Assembly (NCBI RefSeq): GCF_003003215.1
Contig: NZ_PVUF01000010.1
Coordinates: 1-64,000, forward strand
Origin: Tritonibacter scottomollicae
GTDB lineage: Bacteria; Pseudomonadota; Alphaproteobacteria; Rhodobacterales; Rhodobacteraceae
Direction: 5' to 3'
Length of the DNA stretch: 64,000 nt
Below are positions 34,247 through 43,277 of this stretch, one piece after another. The position numbers and the translations under genes are program-made. The notes below the pieces were generated by a model, which was given only the letters and a program-made list of their open reading frames with translations, was not told the DNA's origin and ran no database searches. Each line of letters starts with the position of its first letter. Position 1 is the first letter of the stretch.

Positions 34247-35776
34247 TCAGACGGATGTCACGGCCTGGGGCAGCAGGTCGCCCGAGGTATAGGCCGCGAC
34301 GTTCAGATCCGAGCGGTAGACGATGGGCATCACATATTGCAGGAGCGGGATTACATAGCCCTCTTCAGCAATGTAGCGGGATACGTCCTTGTAGCCCTGA
34401 ATGCGCTTTTCTTCGTCGGCTTCCACGAACAGCGGGCCGATCTTTTCCACCAGATCCGGGGTGTCCCAGACCGCGTGTGGCGAGGGGCCGAACATGGAAA
34501 ATCCCGTCGATGTCGACGGATCACCGATCGAATTGCCCCAGTTGTAGAAGGCCGCAGGCGCCAGCTGGTCGGTGGCACGCAGCTCGTAGTGTTTGGCAAT
34601 CTCGTACACTTCGATTTCGGCTTCGATGCCGACACGACGCCACAGTCCGACGATGGCCTGCACCATTTCATAATCCTTGGGCTTAAAGCCCTTGGTCGTC
34701 TGAATGGTGAACTTGACCGGGTTGTCCGTGGAGTAGCCGGACTCTGCCAGCAACGCCTTGGCGCGCTCCGGGTCGTAGGGCACCGTGATGCTGTCGTCGA
34801 AGGCGGCATAGCCGGGCACTTCGAGGGTGGACAGCGGCACGCCATAGCCTTTCAGCAGCCGGTCGATGATCAGCTCCTTGTCGATGGCGTGATGGGCCGC
34901 GAGGCGGACATTCTTGTCGAGCATCGGCCCGATGTCGTTGAGGAAGATCATGCCGATATCGGTGATCGGCACCGCCTGACCGGACAGGCCGTCCTTGGCG
35001 ATCAGGCGGTCGTAATCTTCGTAGGGCATATTGGTGGTAATATCCGCGTTGCCGGATTCCACCTCGGCCACGCGCGAGGTCGCATCGGTCACGAATTTGA
35101 TCGTCACGGTGGAGAACTCCGGAGCCGCCCCCCAATAGCCGTCGTAGGCTTTCAGGCGGACGTAGGCGCCGGGTTCGAATGTATCCACCATATAGGGGCC
35201 AGATCCGATCGGTGCTTTCTCAAACCCTTCGGAGCCGACGCTTTCGTAATAGTCCTTGGGCAGAACAAAGGCCGTCAGAAACGCCATCCATTTGAACAAG
35301 GCCGGTTCGAACTCGATCACATCTGCGGTGATGCGCTGCCCGTCGATTTGGAAATTGCCGATCTTGGACCAGACGAACTGCATCGGGTTTCCGGTTTCGG
35401 ACTGGGCGGCACGGGTCAGCGACCAGACGATGTCATCCGGGGTCAGCGGATCCCCGTTCTGCCAGGTCACCCCTTCGCGGACGGTCATGTGGATCTGGGA
35501 TTTGTCCTCGCTGAACCCCCAGTCGGTCAGCAGCCCGGCGTCAAAGCTGAGATCCGGGTTCTGGCCGACAAAGCGGTCGAACACCGCCAAGTAGATGGAT
35601 TGCAGCACCGGGTTGACCGCAGCAGGGCCGGTGGTCGGATCCCAGCTTTGCACAGGCACGTTATAGGCAATGGTCAGGTCGCCCCCGTTCTGGGCGATCA
35701 CCGGCAGGCCGGATGCCGCAAGAGCGGTGGCAAAGGCTGAGGTGCCTAGGAAACCACGACGGTTCATAGTGTTCAT
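34247..35776 (-). CDS. peptide/opine-type ABC transporter substrate-binding protein (SBP family 5)
   Basis: A 509-residue periplasmic binding protein. The N-terminus NRRGFLGTSAFATALAASG contains a twin-arginine-like motif before the hydrophobic segment, so Tat export is possible. Family-5 features are visible: DLTIAYNVPVQSWDPT, VREGVTWQNGDPLTPDDIVWSLTRA, FEKAPIGSGPYMV and ILAESGY-like ALLAESGYSTDNPVKFTIQT. A ribosome site (AGGAGAG) precedes the ATG at 35776. Family 5 binds peptides but also opines, sugars and other small molecules; given the catabolic genes upstream the ligand may be the pathway substrate rather than a peptide. Confidence 0.92.
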   Translation of the reverse strand: MNTMNRRGFLGTSAFATALAASGLPVIAQNGGDLTIAYNVPVQSWDPTTGPAAVNPVLQSIYLAVFDRFVGQNPDLSFDAGLLTDWGFSEDKSQIHMTVREGVTWQNGDPLTPDDIVWSLTRAAQSETGNPMQFVWSKIGNFQIDGQRITADVIEFEPALFKWMAFLTAFVLPKDYYESVGSEGFEKAPIGSGPYMVDTFEPGAYVRLKAYDGYWGAAPEFSTVTIKFVTDATSRVAEVESGNADITTNMPYEDYDRLIAKDGLSGQAVPITDIGMIFLNDIGPMLDKNVRLAAHHAIDKELIIDRLLKGYGVPLSTLEVPGYAAFDDSITVPYDPERAKALLAESGYSTDNPVKFTIQTTKGFKPKDYEMVQAIVGLWRRVGIEAEIEVYEIAKHYELRATDQLAPAAFYNWGNSIGDPSTSTGFSMFGPSPHAVWDTPDLVEKIGPLFVEADEEKRIQGYKDVSRYIAEEGYVIPLLQYVMPIVYRSDLNVAAYTSGDLLPQAVTSV

Positions 35777-35862
35777 GTCTTCTCTCTCCTGTTGGCGGGC
35801 CTGTTTCGACCCAATTTATTTTTTGTGTTTTGCCCATGCGGGCAGGGGCGACCGCAGGGCGG

Positions 35863-37404
35863 TCAAAGGTCTTGTGCCTTGAAAAACCCCGAACCGGCGC
35901 CGGTGCCGGCGCCTGGCCAGACCGCAGCTCCGATCATGTGCAACCCCTTGATAGGGGTCGTGCCATCGGCGAACCCACGCACCGGGCGGAACAGAAAGTT
36001 CTGCCGCAGATGATGCGAGCCGCAGAGCTGGTCGCCGCCGACGAGGTTGGGGTTGCCAGCTTCCAGATCTCTCGGCGACACTACGGTCTGGGCGAGAATG
36101 CGGTCCCGCACTCCCGGTGCCTGCTCCTCCAGCTGATCAATCACGCGGGCTGCAAATGGCGCTTTGGCCTGATCCCAGTCCCGTGCGGAGATCTTGCCTT
36201 TGGCGTCCCCTGCGATATCCGCAGGCAGGACGCGAACCTGCACCCAGAGCGTCTGTTTGCCCTCCGGCGCGCGTGTTGGATCAAAGACCGAAGGTTGCCC
36301 AACCACCAACACCGGTCTGTCCGGCAGCAAACCGGCCATCGCCTGTTGATAGGTCTGCGCCGTGGCGTCGATGGACTGGCCGACATGCACATAGGCAAAG
36401 CGACCCAATTCGGGGGCAGCCCACGGCACCGGGCCATCCAGTGCAAGGTGAATCATCATCGTGCCAGGTGCGTGGCGGAAGGCGTCAAGCCCGGCATCAA
36501 AACGGGCGTGGCCGCTATCGCCAATCAGCGTGGACAGATGACGCGGCGCCAGTCCGGCCAGCACCGTCTTGGCGGCGATGTCTTCGCCATTGACGCTCAG
36601 GCCCGTGACGGTTCCGTGCGTATGGGAAATGGCGCGGACATCGGCATCGCAGGTGACGCTGCCGCCATGGGCCTCGATCATCCGCACAAGCGCGTCCGTG
36701 ACAGTCGCGGCACCGCCCTTGCCGATGACCATGCCCTGTGCCTGTCCGCCGAGGGCCTCGAGGAACGGGAAGATGGCCCCGCCTGCAACATCCGGCGCAA
36801 AGTCCAGATGCAATCCCCAAGTGGAAAAGGCGCAATGCAATCGGGGATCTTCGAACGTGTCCTGCAGCCAGTCGCGGGGGGAGGTCATCAGCAGGCGGGC
36901 GATATCGGTCATCTTGCCGAGCCCCAGGCTGCGCCACTGTCGCCAAACGAACTTCAGCAGCGCTGTTCGCGTCATTGGCGTCCCCAGAAGCCCACCGATT
37001 ACCGCAGCCTTCTCGGGGAATTCGCGCATCAATGACTGCCAGGTGTCTTTGTCTTGCTCACTGTGAAAGCTCGCCAGCGTTTCGTTGATATCTGTCGACA
37101 CGCCGACAAAATCGCCCGGCGTCATCGCCTGGGCAAAGGGACGATCGACGGACACCAGCTCCAGCCCATGGCGGGCCATCTCCTCGCCATGGCGCGCCAT
37201 GAAGCCGGAGCCTGCGAACATCGAGAGGTTCATCGCGGCCACGTCATGGTGAAAGCCGGGCAGTGTCAGCGCCTTGGTCTGCACCGCCCCGCCGGGGGTG
37301 GGGCCGCGCTCCCAAACCTGAACCTTGCGCCCGCGTGCGGCCAGATCTGCGGCGGCCACAAGACCGTTGATCCCGGCGCCAATGATATGAATGGGGCCGC
37401 TCAT
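35863..37404 (-). CDS. CrtI-like NAD(P)/FAD-dependent oxidoreductase, copy 1
   Basis: A 513-residue flavoprotein of the phytoene-desaturase/amine-oxidase superfamily. The dinucleotide fold is IIGAGINGLVAAADLAARGRKVQVWERG and the C-terminal FAD site is IKGLHMIGAAVWPGAGTGAGSG. Members outside carotenoid synthesis oxidise C-C or C-N bonds of varied substrates. No other carotenoid gene is nearby, so a carotenoid role is unlikely. It overlaps the IorB-like gene by 4 bp and precedes the binding protein by 86 bp. It is a paralogue of the protein at 41702-43273; both have a GNPNLVGGD/MNANLVGGD segment and a related C-terminus. Confidence 0.85.
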   Translation of the reverse strand: MSGPIHIIGAGINGLVAAADLAARGRKVQVWERGPTPGGAVQTKALTLPGFHHDVAAMNLSMFAGSGFMARHGEEMARHGLELVSVDRPFAQAMTPGDFVGVSTDINETLASFHSEQDKDTWQSLMREFPEKAAVIGGLLGTPMTRTALLKFVWRQWRSLGLGKMTDIARLLMTSPRDWLQDTFEDPRLHCAFSTWGLHLDFAPDVAGGAIFPFLEALGGQAQGMVIGKGGAATVTDALVRMIEAHGGSVTCDADVRAISHTHGTVTGLSVNGEDIAAKTVLAGLAPRHLSTLIGDSGHARFDAGLDAFRHAPGTMMIHLALDGPVPWAAPELGRFAYVHVGQSIDATAQTYQQAMAGLLPDRPVLVVGQPSVFDPTRAPEGKQTLWVQVRVLPADIAGDAKGKISARDWDQAKAPFAARVIDQLEEQAPGVRDRILAQTVVSPRDLEAGNPNLVGGDQLCGSHHLRQNFLFRPVRGFADGTTPIKGLHMIGAAVWPGAGTGAGSGFFKAQDL

Positions 37405-38957
37405 GCAGCGTCTCCGGCGAAGCTCTGGACCGTGGCCAGCGCGCCCTCCAGTTGCGCCCCAGACTCATCGGCCAAGGCGGCAGTGCGCAGTCGTCGCATC
37501 CAGTCCGCCGCGTCGGGCCGCCCCTGCAGAATGGGCAGCGCCTGCATGATGCGGGCGAATTTCGAATGGCCGCGCACATGTGTGTCTGAGTAGCCCTTGA
37601 TCAGCCGGTAGTTGGCCAAAAGCTCCGTCGCCAGAGCGCGGTCACGTTGGGCCACTTCTGTCACCGTGGCGAACCACTGGTCGATATGGGCCATCTCTGT
37701 TTCATGTCGCAGCAAAGACCGGCGCCAGGGCCGCAGCGCCGACACCGCCCAGAGCATCAGGAACCCACGCAGCCGGTCGGTTCGGATCCGGCGCCCCTTG
37801 TCTAGATAGCGCGCGTAGAACGCTTCGAGACGGGATGAGTTGCGCAGCCGTTTGCCAAGCCAGCCGGGCAGTGTTGTAGTGAATTCTTCAAAGCGCGGAT
37901 GGAAATACTCGGTCACCATCAACACCTGGTCATCCCCCACCACGACCTCGTCGCGCACACGGGTCATCCGGCTGGCGCGGGTCTTGATGTCGGCGACCCG
38001 CAGAATGTCATCGTAGCACAGCGCGCGGGAGCAGTATTTCGCCCCTGCAATGGTCATCTCGAACGGAGCGCTGTCCGTCACGGCCAGAGCTTCGACCATG
38101 TCCATATACTGCTCGCCGTAGGCAAGGTCCTGATAATCCACCACTTTGGTCAGCCCCAATCCCGCCATCTCCTGGGCCGCGGCGGGCAAGGCATTAAGGC
38201 GCGATTGCAATTGCGCCCATTTGTCCTGATGGCGGGATGGCACATGCAGCGTTTCGATCTGCTTCGTTTCCGCTTCGGGCTGTGGCGGTTGCTGTTTACC
38301 CGTGGCGCAGTCAAACGCATCATTGAAAGCCCGCAGCGAGGCCTCGACGCCCCGGCCTGAGGCGCGGATCACGTCCTCATAGCTCTCCTTGGGAAAGGGC
38401 AGGGCGCCAGACCCGGCCAGCCCGCCCAGCAGCGAGGACGAGATCATCGACCCGGCAGATTTTGCCAGCGCCTCCATGTCGAAGGCCACCGTATGATCGG
38501 CGGCAATGCCCATGGCTTCGATCACCTTCTGACCATCGGCACGCCCATCTCCGGGAACCGTTTTTTCCGCAACCGCAGGAATGCGATGGGTCGAAGCGAT
38601 CAGGGTGGTGCGCCCCGGCGTCACAAAGCCACGCATGATCGCGCGGCCCCCTTCCATCAGTTCGGACGCGATCAGGATGTCGACGTCCCCTTCGGCGGGC
38701 GACAGGGCAAAGACCGGCATACGGCCGGTGTCGCGACACATTTCGACATAGTAGATCGTGGCCCCCGTGCGCTGGGCCACACCCGCGACCGAGGTGGATT
38801 GCGCACGATAGCCATTGGCCTCCGCGACGGCCGTGATCCAGTTGGTCAGGACGCCACCGCCCTGGCCACCAACGGCAAGTGCGGCCAGCGTGATGATTTT
38901 TTCACCTTCTGCGCTGGGCGAACGGCGGGCGGCAATCGAGGTGTTTTGAATGTTCAT
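37401..38957 (-). CDS. indolepyruvate oxidoreductase subunit beta-like protein with C-terminal extension
   Basis: A 518-residue protein. Residues ~20-200 are the 2-oxoacid:acceptor oxidoreductase gamma-type domain (LAVGGQGGGVLTNWI, STSVAGVAQRTGATIYYVE, AEGDVDILIASELMEGGRAIMRG), which in archaeal IorB is the whole protein (~200 residues). The remaining ~300 residues form an extra helical domain (DUF6537-like, as in proteobacterial homologues). The ATG at 38957 gives MNIQNTS; the longer open frame upstream crosses the alpha-subunit gene. It should pair with the alpha subunit at 38971-41115, 13 bp upstream, to oxidatively decarboxylate an arylpyruvate to an acyl-CoA. Confidence 0.85.
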   Translation of the reverse strand: MNIQNTSIAARRSPSAEGEKIITLAALAVGGQGGGVLTNWITAVAEANGYRAQSTSVAGVAQRTGATIYYVEMCRDTGRMPVFALSPAEGDVDILIASELMEGGRAIMRGFVTPGRTTLIASTHRIPAVAEKTVPGDGRADGQKVIEAMGIAADHTVAFDMEALAKSAGSMISSSLLGGLAGSGALPFPKESYEDVIRASGRGVEASLRAFNDAFDCATGKQQPPQPEAETKQIETLHVPSRHQDKWAQLQSRLNALPAAAQEMAGLGLTKVVDYQDLAYGEQYMDMVEALAVTDSAPFEMTIAGAKYCSRALCYDDILRVADIKTRASRMTRVRDEVVVGDDQVLMVTEYFHPRFEEFTTTLPGWLGKRLRNSSRLEAFYARYLDKGRRIRTDRLRGFLMLWAVSALRPWRRSLLRHETEMAHIDQWFATVTEVAQRDRALATELLANYRLIKGYSDTHVRGHSKFARIMQALPILQGRPDAADWMRRLRTAALADESGAQLEGALATVQSFAGDAA

Positions 38958-38970
38958 GTCGTCAATTCCT

Positions 38971-41115
38971 TCAGGCGAAAACCACGCGTTTCGCGTCACG
39001 CCTGCGTTGCAGCCAATCAATGATCTTTTGGGTCCTGCGCGCCTTGCGGCCTTCGCGCGGGGTGGGGTTTGATACGATATCGGCCTGATAGAAACTGGGG
39101 CAGAGCACGGCGGCATCGGCGACCTCGCCGCAATTGCCGCATCCGACGCAGGTCTGGTCGATCGCCGCAACCGGGTCATCGCGCAGTGGATCGCCGGTAT
39201 CCTTGACCGACAGGGACGGGCAGCCCGAAAGCCGCATGCAGGCGTGATCGCCGGTGCAGATGTCCTCATCAACGCCAAAGCGTGGCCGCACGGTGCGCTT
39301 GCCTTCCTTGGTGGCCTTGGCCAGCAGTGGTTTCTCCCGACGCTGTCGGTTCAGCATGCATTCTGAGGAGGCGACGATGACCTTCGGGCCTGCAACTTGT
39401 GTTGTCAGTGCCTCTTTCAGCGTGTCGCGGACCTTGGTGACGTCATAGGTTCTGTCGATCTGGCGGATCCATTTGACGCCCATGCCCTGGCAGGCCTCGA
39501 CGATGGAGTTCTGCGTCTGCTTGGTCTTGTTGTCTGCGCGGGATGATAGGATGTCCTGCCCGCCGGTCGCCGCCGCATAAAAATTGTCGACGATCACGAT
39601 CACATTGTCGGACTTGTTGAAGACCGCATTGCCCACAGACGACGTCAGACCATTGTGCCAGAACCCGCCATCCCCGACGAAGGAGATCGAGCGGCGGCCA
39701 TGCGGGTCTTCGTTGTGAAACGCCGAAGCCGAGGCCGGACCTAGTCCATACCCCATCGTTGTTGCGCCAAGATCAAAGGGCGGCATGATCGAAAACAGAT
39801 GGCAGCCGATGTCCGATGAAATGTGGTGCTCACCCAGTTCCTGCTCGACCAGTTTTGTCGCTGCAAAGATCGGCCGCTCCGGGCAGCCGGTGCAGAACCC
39901 CGGCGGGCGTGCGGGCAGAACGTCGGACAGATCCGGGATCGGCGCCGGTGCTTCGTTCTTGGTGACCGCGGCGGCTGGCATCAGGCCCGGCGCATATGCC
40001 GTCAGAAACTCCCCAAGCCCGTGCAGCATCACCTGTCCGGTATATTCGCCCCCCATCGGCAGCATGCCCTTGCCCTCAAGCGTGACGCGCTTGCCGGCCT
40101 TGTAGAGCATATGCCCGATCTGCTGTTCGATGTAGTTGGGCTGGCCCTCCTCGACGATCAAAACGGCCTCCTTGTCCTCGCAAAAGTCGAGGATTTGGCT
40201 TTCGACCAGCGGGTAGACACAGTTGAGGCAGAGAATATCAAGATCGGTATCGCCATAAAGGTCGGCAAGCCCAAGACGGTTCAGCGCGCGGTTCACCGTG
40301 TTGTAGGTCCCACCCTGGATGATCAGACCGACCTTTCCAGATGGCTGCCCAAACCGCTCGTTCAGGCCGCGTTCCAGAATGAAGCGTTCAGCCGCGGGTT
40401 TGCGTTTGGTCAGCTTCTCCGCCTCATGAAGATAGGTGGCAGGGGGCAGGACGATCCGCTCAAGATCCCGGCGGGGGCTTTCCAGCGCCTGGCTCACTGT
40501 CATATCGGGGCGGCGATTGTCGGAGGCGGCGAAAGAGCCGTGCACATGGCAGGAGCGGATGCCCATCTGCAGCATGACCGGCGTGTTGCTGGCCTCCGAC
40601 AGCTCAAAACCATCCCCAACTGCGGCGACGATCGAGGGCAGGTTGGGGCGCGGGTCCAGCATCCAGACCTGGCTTTTCATGGCAAAGGCATAGGTGCGCT
40701 CCTGCATGATCGAAGAGCCTTCGCCGTAGTCTTCGCCGACAATGATGAGCGCGCCGCCGGTTACGCCGCCCGAGGCCAGATTGGACAGCGCATCGGAGGC
40801 CACATTGGTCCCGACAACGGATTTGTAGGTGACCGCTCCGCGAATGGGGTAATGTACGGATGCCGCCAGCATCGCCGTTGCGGTGGCCTCGCTTGCGGAG
40901 GCTTCAAACCGGACGCCCAGCTCTCCGAGGATCTCCTGCGCATCTGCAAGAACATCCATCAGATGCGAAATCGGCGAGCCCTGATAGCCCCCGACATATC
41001 CAACGCCATTTTCCAGCAGCGCCTTGGTGATGGCGAGGATCCCTTCGCCCGAGAAGGTCTCTCCATCTCCCTGTTTCAGTTTTTGGACTTCCTTGGCAAA
41101 GGAACGTTCAGCCAT
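38971..41115 (-). CDS. indolepyruvate oxidoreductase subunit alpha-like protein
   Basis: A 714-residue thiamine-diphosphate enzyme. The pyrimidine-binding half opens with GEGILAITKALLENGVGYVGGYQGSP; the pyrophosphate half has FCTGCPER (Cys408, Cys411) and the ThDP motif GDGGFWHNG (481-489) ending near VDNF. The C-terminus carries a two-cluster ferredoxin-like domain: cluster one reads C620-x2-D623-x2-C626-x5-C632-P, with Asp at the place of the second cysteine, and cluster two C656-x2-C659-x2-C662-x9-C672-P. It converts an aryl 2-oxoacid plus CoA to aryl-acetyl-CoA, CO2 and reduced ferredoxin in known relatives. An AAGGAG site precedes the ATG. A 143-bp gap separates it from the MarR gene upstream, so it may have its own promoter. 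Confidence 0.87.
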   Translation of the reverse strand: MAERSFAKEVQKLKQGDGETFSGEGILAITKALLENGVGYVGGYQGSPISHLMDVLADAQEILGELGVRFEASASEATATAMLAASVHYPIRGAVTYKSVVGTNVASDALSNLASGGVTGGALIIVGEDYGEGSSIMQERTYAFAMKSQVWMLDPRPNLPSIVAAVGDGFELSEASNTPVMLQMGIRSCHVHGSFAASDNRRPDMTVSQALESPRRDLERIVLPPATYLHEAEKLTKRKPAAERFILERGLNERFGQPSGKVGLIIQGGTYNTVNRALNRLGLADLYGDTDLDILCLNCVYPLVESQILDFCEDKEAVLIVEEGQPNYIEQQIGHMLYKAGKRVTLEGKGMLPMGGEYTGQVMLHGLGEFLTAYAPGLMPAAAVTKNEAPAPIPDLSDVLPARPPGFCTGCPERPIFAATKLVEQELGEHHISSDIGCHLFSIMPPFDLGATTMGYGLGPASASAFHNEDPHGRRSISFVGDGGFWHNGLTSSVGNAVFNKSDNVIVIVDNFYAAATGGQDILSSRADNKTKQTQNSIVEACQGMGVKWIRQIDRTYDVTKVRDTLKEALTTQVAGPKVIVASSECMLNRQRREKPLLAKATKEGKRTVRPRFGVDEDICTGDHACMRLSGCPSLSVKDTGDPLRDDPVAAIDQTCVGCGNCGEVADAAVLCPSFYQADIVSNPTPREGRKARRTQKIIDWLQRRRDAKRVVFA

Positions 41116-41258
41116 GGGTGGTCTCCTTGGGTCGTACCGACCGACATCTGAAGGGGACGACGCGCTGTCGCTGTGCCTCCATGTCGGAAAACTTGGTCAC
41201 ATGCGCGATGCAGGTGGCATGGATCTGCCCCTCATCGGGACAGGGCCGCGAGGGCCTT

Positions 41259-41705
41259 TTAAAAATCGTGCTGGCGGATGTTGTAGAACACGCGCAGCAG
41301 CAGATCGTTCATCATCTTTCTGTCGTCTGGAGAGAGCGCGGACAGCATGACCTCCTGCATCTGCAGCATGGCCGGCCAGGCGGTTTCGTGGACGTGCCGC
41401 CCCGTGTCTGTCAGCTGGATGTGGCGGATGCGGCTGTCTTTGCTGTCGGCCTCGCGCCGGATCAGCCCGGCTGTTTCCATGGTGTCCAGCGTGCGTGACA
41501 GCGTTGATTGCTTGATCACCGTCAGCACGGAGAGTGTATTGATGGTGCAGGGGCCGCTCTCGGTCAGCACCGCCAGCGCGCGCATCTGCGCCACCGTGAT
41601 CCCAACCTCCTTCAGGGCCTCTTCAACACCCTTGTTGTAGCGCGCCATGATGCGGTTCATCAGATAAGGGGTGAACTCCTCCAGATGATCGGGGCCGGTG
41701 GTCAT
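41259..41705 (-). CDS. MarR-family transcriptional regulator (within catabolic operon)
   Basis: A 148-residue winged-helix regulator. The core is EVGITVAQMRALAVLTESGPCTINTLSVLTVIKQSTLSRTLDTMETAGLIRREADSKDSRIRHIQLTDTGR in pieces, the standard MarR fold with the DSKDSRIRHI wing. The ATG at 41705 overlaps the stop of the FAD oxidoreductase gene by 4 bp (ATGA); a much longer open frame upstream overlaps that gene and is rejected. MarR repressors commonly control catabolism of aromatic acids and release DNA on binding the substrate. A palindrome it could bind lies upstream of the first gene of the unit (44130-44149). Confidence 0.88.
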   Translation of the reverse strand: MTTGPDHLEEFTPYLMNRIMARYNKGVEEALKEVGITVAQMRALAVLTESGPCTINTLSVLTVIKQSTLSRTLDTMETAGLIRREADSKDSRIRHIQLTDTGRHVHETAWPAMLQMQEVMLSALSPDDRKMMNDLLLRVFYNIRQHDF

Positions 41706-43273
41706 GCGCCAAGCTCCTTCGCCACGAGATAGCCCGAGCCACCTGACAGACCGGGGCCCGGATGGGTCGAGGCCCCGATGTGATAGAGGCCCTTTACCCC
41801 GGTGGTGTGCCGTTTGCTGTCCGTAAAAGGGCGCCAGAGAAAGAACTGCTCCAGCGAGCAGGCGCCGCCATAGGGGTCGCCGCCCACAAGGTTGGCATTC
41901 ATGCCAGCCAGATCTGCAGGTGAAATGGCCCGTCGTGTCACGACCTTGGAGGAAAAGCCGTCGATATGGCTGGCCAGGATCTGCTCGACACGATCTGCAA
42001 ACGCCTCGCGCAGCTCCGGCGTCCAGCTGCCGTCCTCGGGAACGGAGATTTCGCCCTTGGCATCGCCTTTGACGTGACGTGGGGCCTCTGGCATCTGCAG
42101 CCAAAGAACGGATTTTCCGTCCGGCGCGCGTGTCGGGTCTGCGGCACAGGGTTGGCCGACGCAGATTGTCGGCACCTCCGGCAGCAGGCCGCGCTCTGCC
42201 TCATTTCCGGCCTTGGAGACCCCGTCCAATCCCGGTGTCAGATGCAACAGCTGCACGGTCTCAACTCCCGGCGTGCGCCAGGTCACCGGCCCATCGAGGA
42301 CGTAGTGCAGCTGAAAGTTCCCCTTGCCATAACGATAGCGGCGCAGGTCGTCCGCTTTGCTCTCTCCCTCGAGCAGCGTACCGTAGAGCTGATGCGGCGT
42401 GACCGAGGCCAGTACGGAGGGCGCGGCGATATACTCCGCGTCAGCAAGGGTGACGCCAGTGACCGCCCCGCTGGCCTGTTCAATCCGGCTGACGTCGGCG
42501 TTGGTGCGCACCGTCCCGCCGTGTTCCTCGATGATCGCGCACAGGCCCTGCACCATGGACGCGATGCCGCCCTTGGCGATCGGTGCACCGGCGGCTTCGA
42601 GGGCAAAGCCGATGATCTGTCCCATCTGTCCGGAAAAGGCAGCTTCCGGCCCAAGGCCCGCATGCAGGCACCACGGCGCCCAGAGCGCCTGAGACAGTTC
42701 GGACTGGAAGGAGGTTTCCAGCCAACCCCGCATCGAGGTCAGCGATTCCCCCATGGTCGCGGCAAGCCCGTGGGGGCCACGTTTCCAGGCCTCCTTGCCG
42801 AGCAGCTTGGCAGTTGCGCGGGACCATGGATCGCCGCCCATCAGTCCGAACAGCAGATCAGCCTTGCCGCCGAACGCGTCCAGATCCGCAGAAAGCTGGT
42901 CGCCATCGCCCGCCGCTGCCGCGTTGAAGGCCGCAACATTGGCGGCACGATCCATCTGGTAGACCAGCGACTGACCGTCGGGCAGGAGCACGCCAGTGGG
43001 CGTCCGGGTGGCGCAGAATTCGACGCCGTGACGGGTCAGGTCGTCGCCAAGGGCGGCATGGGCAGCTCCGGTCACCCACAGGACCAACGTGGTCGCCAAA
43101 GGGTCATGGAGCACGCCGTCGCCGAGCGGTTCGGTGCGCATGCAGCCACCTGCCACGGATTCACGTTCCAACAGCACCACGCGCTTTCCGGCCTTGGCTA
43201 GCAGGGCGCCAGAGGTCAGCGCGTTGATGCCTGAACCTATGATGGCAACGTCGAATTCAGTGGCAGATGACAT
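41702..43273 (-). CDS. CrtI-like NAD(P)/FAD-dependent oxidoreductase, copy 2
   Basis: A 523-residue flavoprotein. FAD-binding motif AIIGSGINALTSGALLAKAGKRVVLLERE at the N-terminus and GVKGLYHIGASTHPGPGLSGGSGYL at the C-terminus. The middle includes GGDPWSRATAKLLGKEAWKRGPHGLAATMGESL. It is distantly related to the protein at 35863-37404 but not a recent duplicate. It starts 4 bp after the cyclase stop. Two such oxidoreductases in one operon suggest two successive oxidations of the imported compound or its products, or a two-subunit enzyme. The substrate is unknown. Confidence 0.85.
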   Translation of the reverse strand: MSSATEFDVAIIGSGINALTSGALLAKAGKRVVLLERESVAGGCMRTEPLGDGVLHDPLATTLVLWVTGAAHAALGDDLTRHGVEFCATRTPTGVLLPDGQSLVYQMDRAANVAAFNAAAAGDGDQLSADLDAFGGKADLLFGLMGGDPWSRATAKLLGKEAWKRGPHGLAATMGESLTSMRGWLETSFQSELSQALWAPWCLHAGLGPEAAFSGQMGQIIGFALEAAGAPIAKGGIASMVQGLCAIIEEHGGTVRTNADVSRIEQASGAVTGVTLADAEYIAAPSVLASVTPHQLYGTLLEGESKADDLRRYRYGKGNFQLHYVLDGPVTWRTPGVETVQLLHLTPGLDGVSKAGNEAERGLLPEVPTICVGQPCAADPTRAPDGKSVLWLQMPEAPRHVKGDAKGEISVPEDGSWTPELREAFADRVEQILASHIDGFSSKVVTRRAISPADLAGMNANLVGGDPYGGACSLEQFFLWRPFTDSKRHTTGVKGLYHIGASTHPGPGLSGGSGYLVAKELGA

Positions 43274-43277
43274 AGTT

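Noticed and set aside
34205-35740. 511-codon plus-strand frame opposite the family-5 binding protein
   Set aside because: Mirror of a conserved gene; His/Asp/Gly-rich string without family motifs or a ribosome site.
39823-43201. Plus-strand frames of over 400 codons opposite the IorA-like and FAD oxidoreductase genes
   Set aside because: Antisense shadows produced by third-position GC bias; no domain features.
35863-43273. Carotenoid biosynthesis (crtI) cluster
   Set aside because: Only the FAD oxidoreductase fold is shared; no phytoene synthase, cyclase of the carotenoid type or hydroxylase is present.
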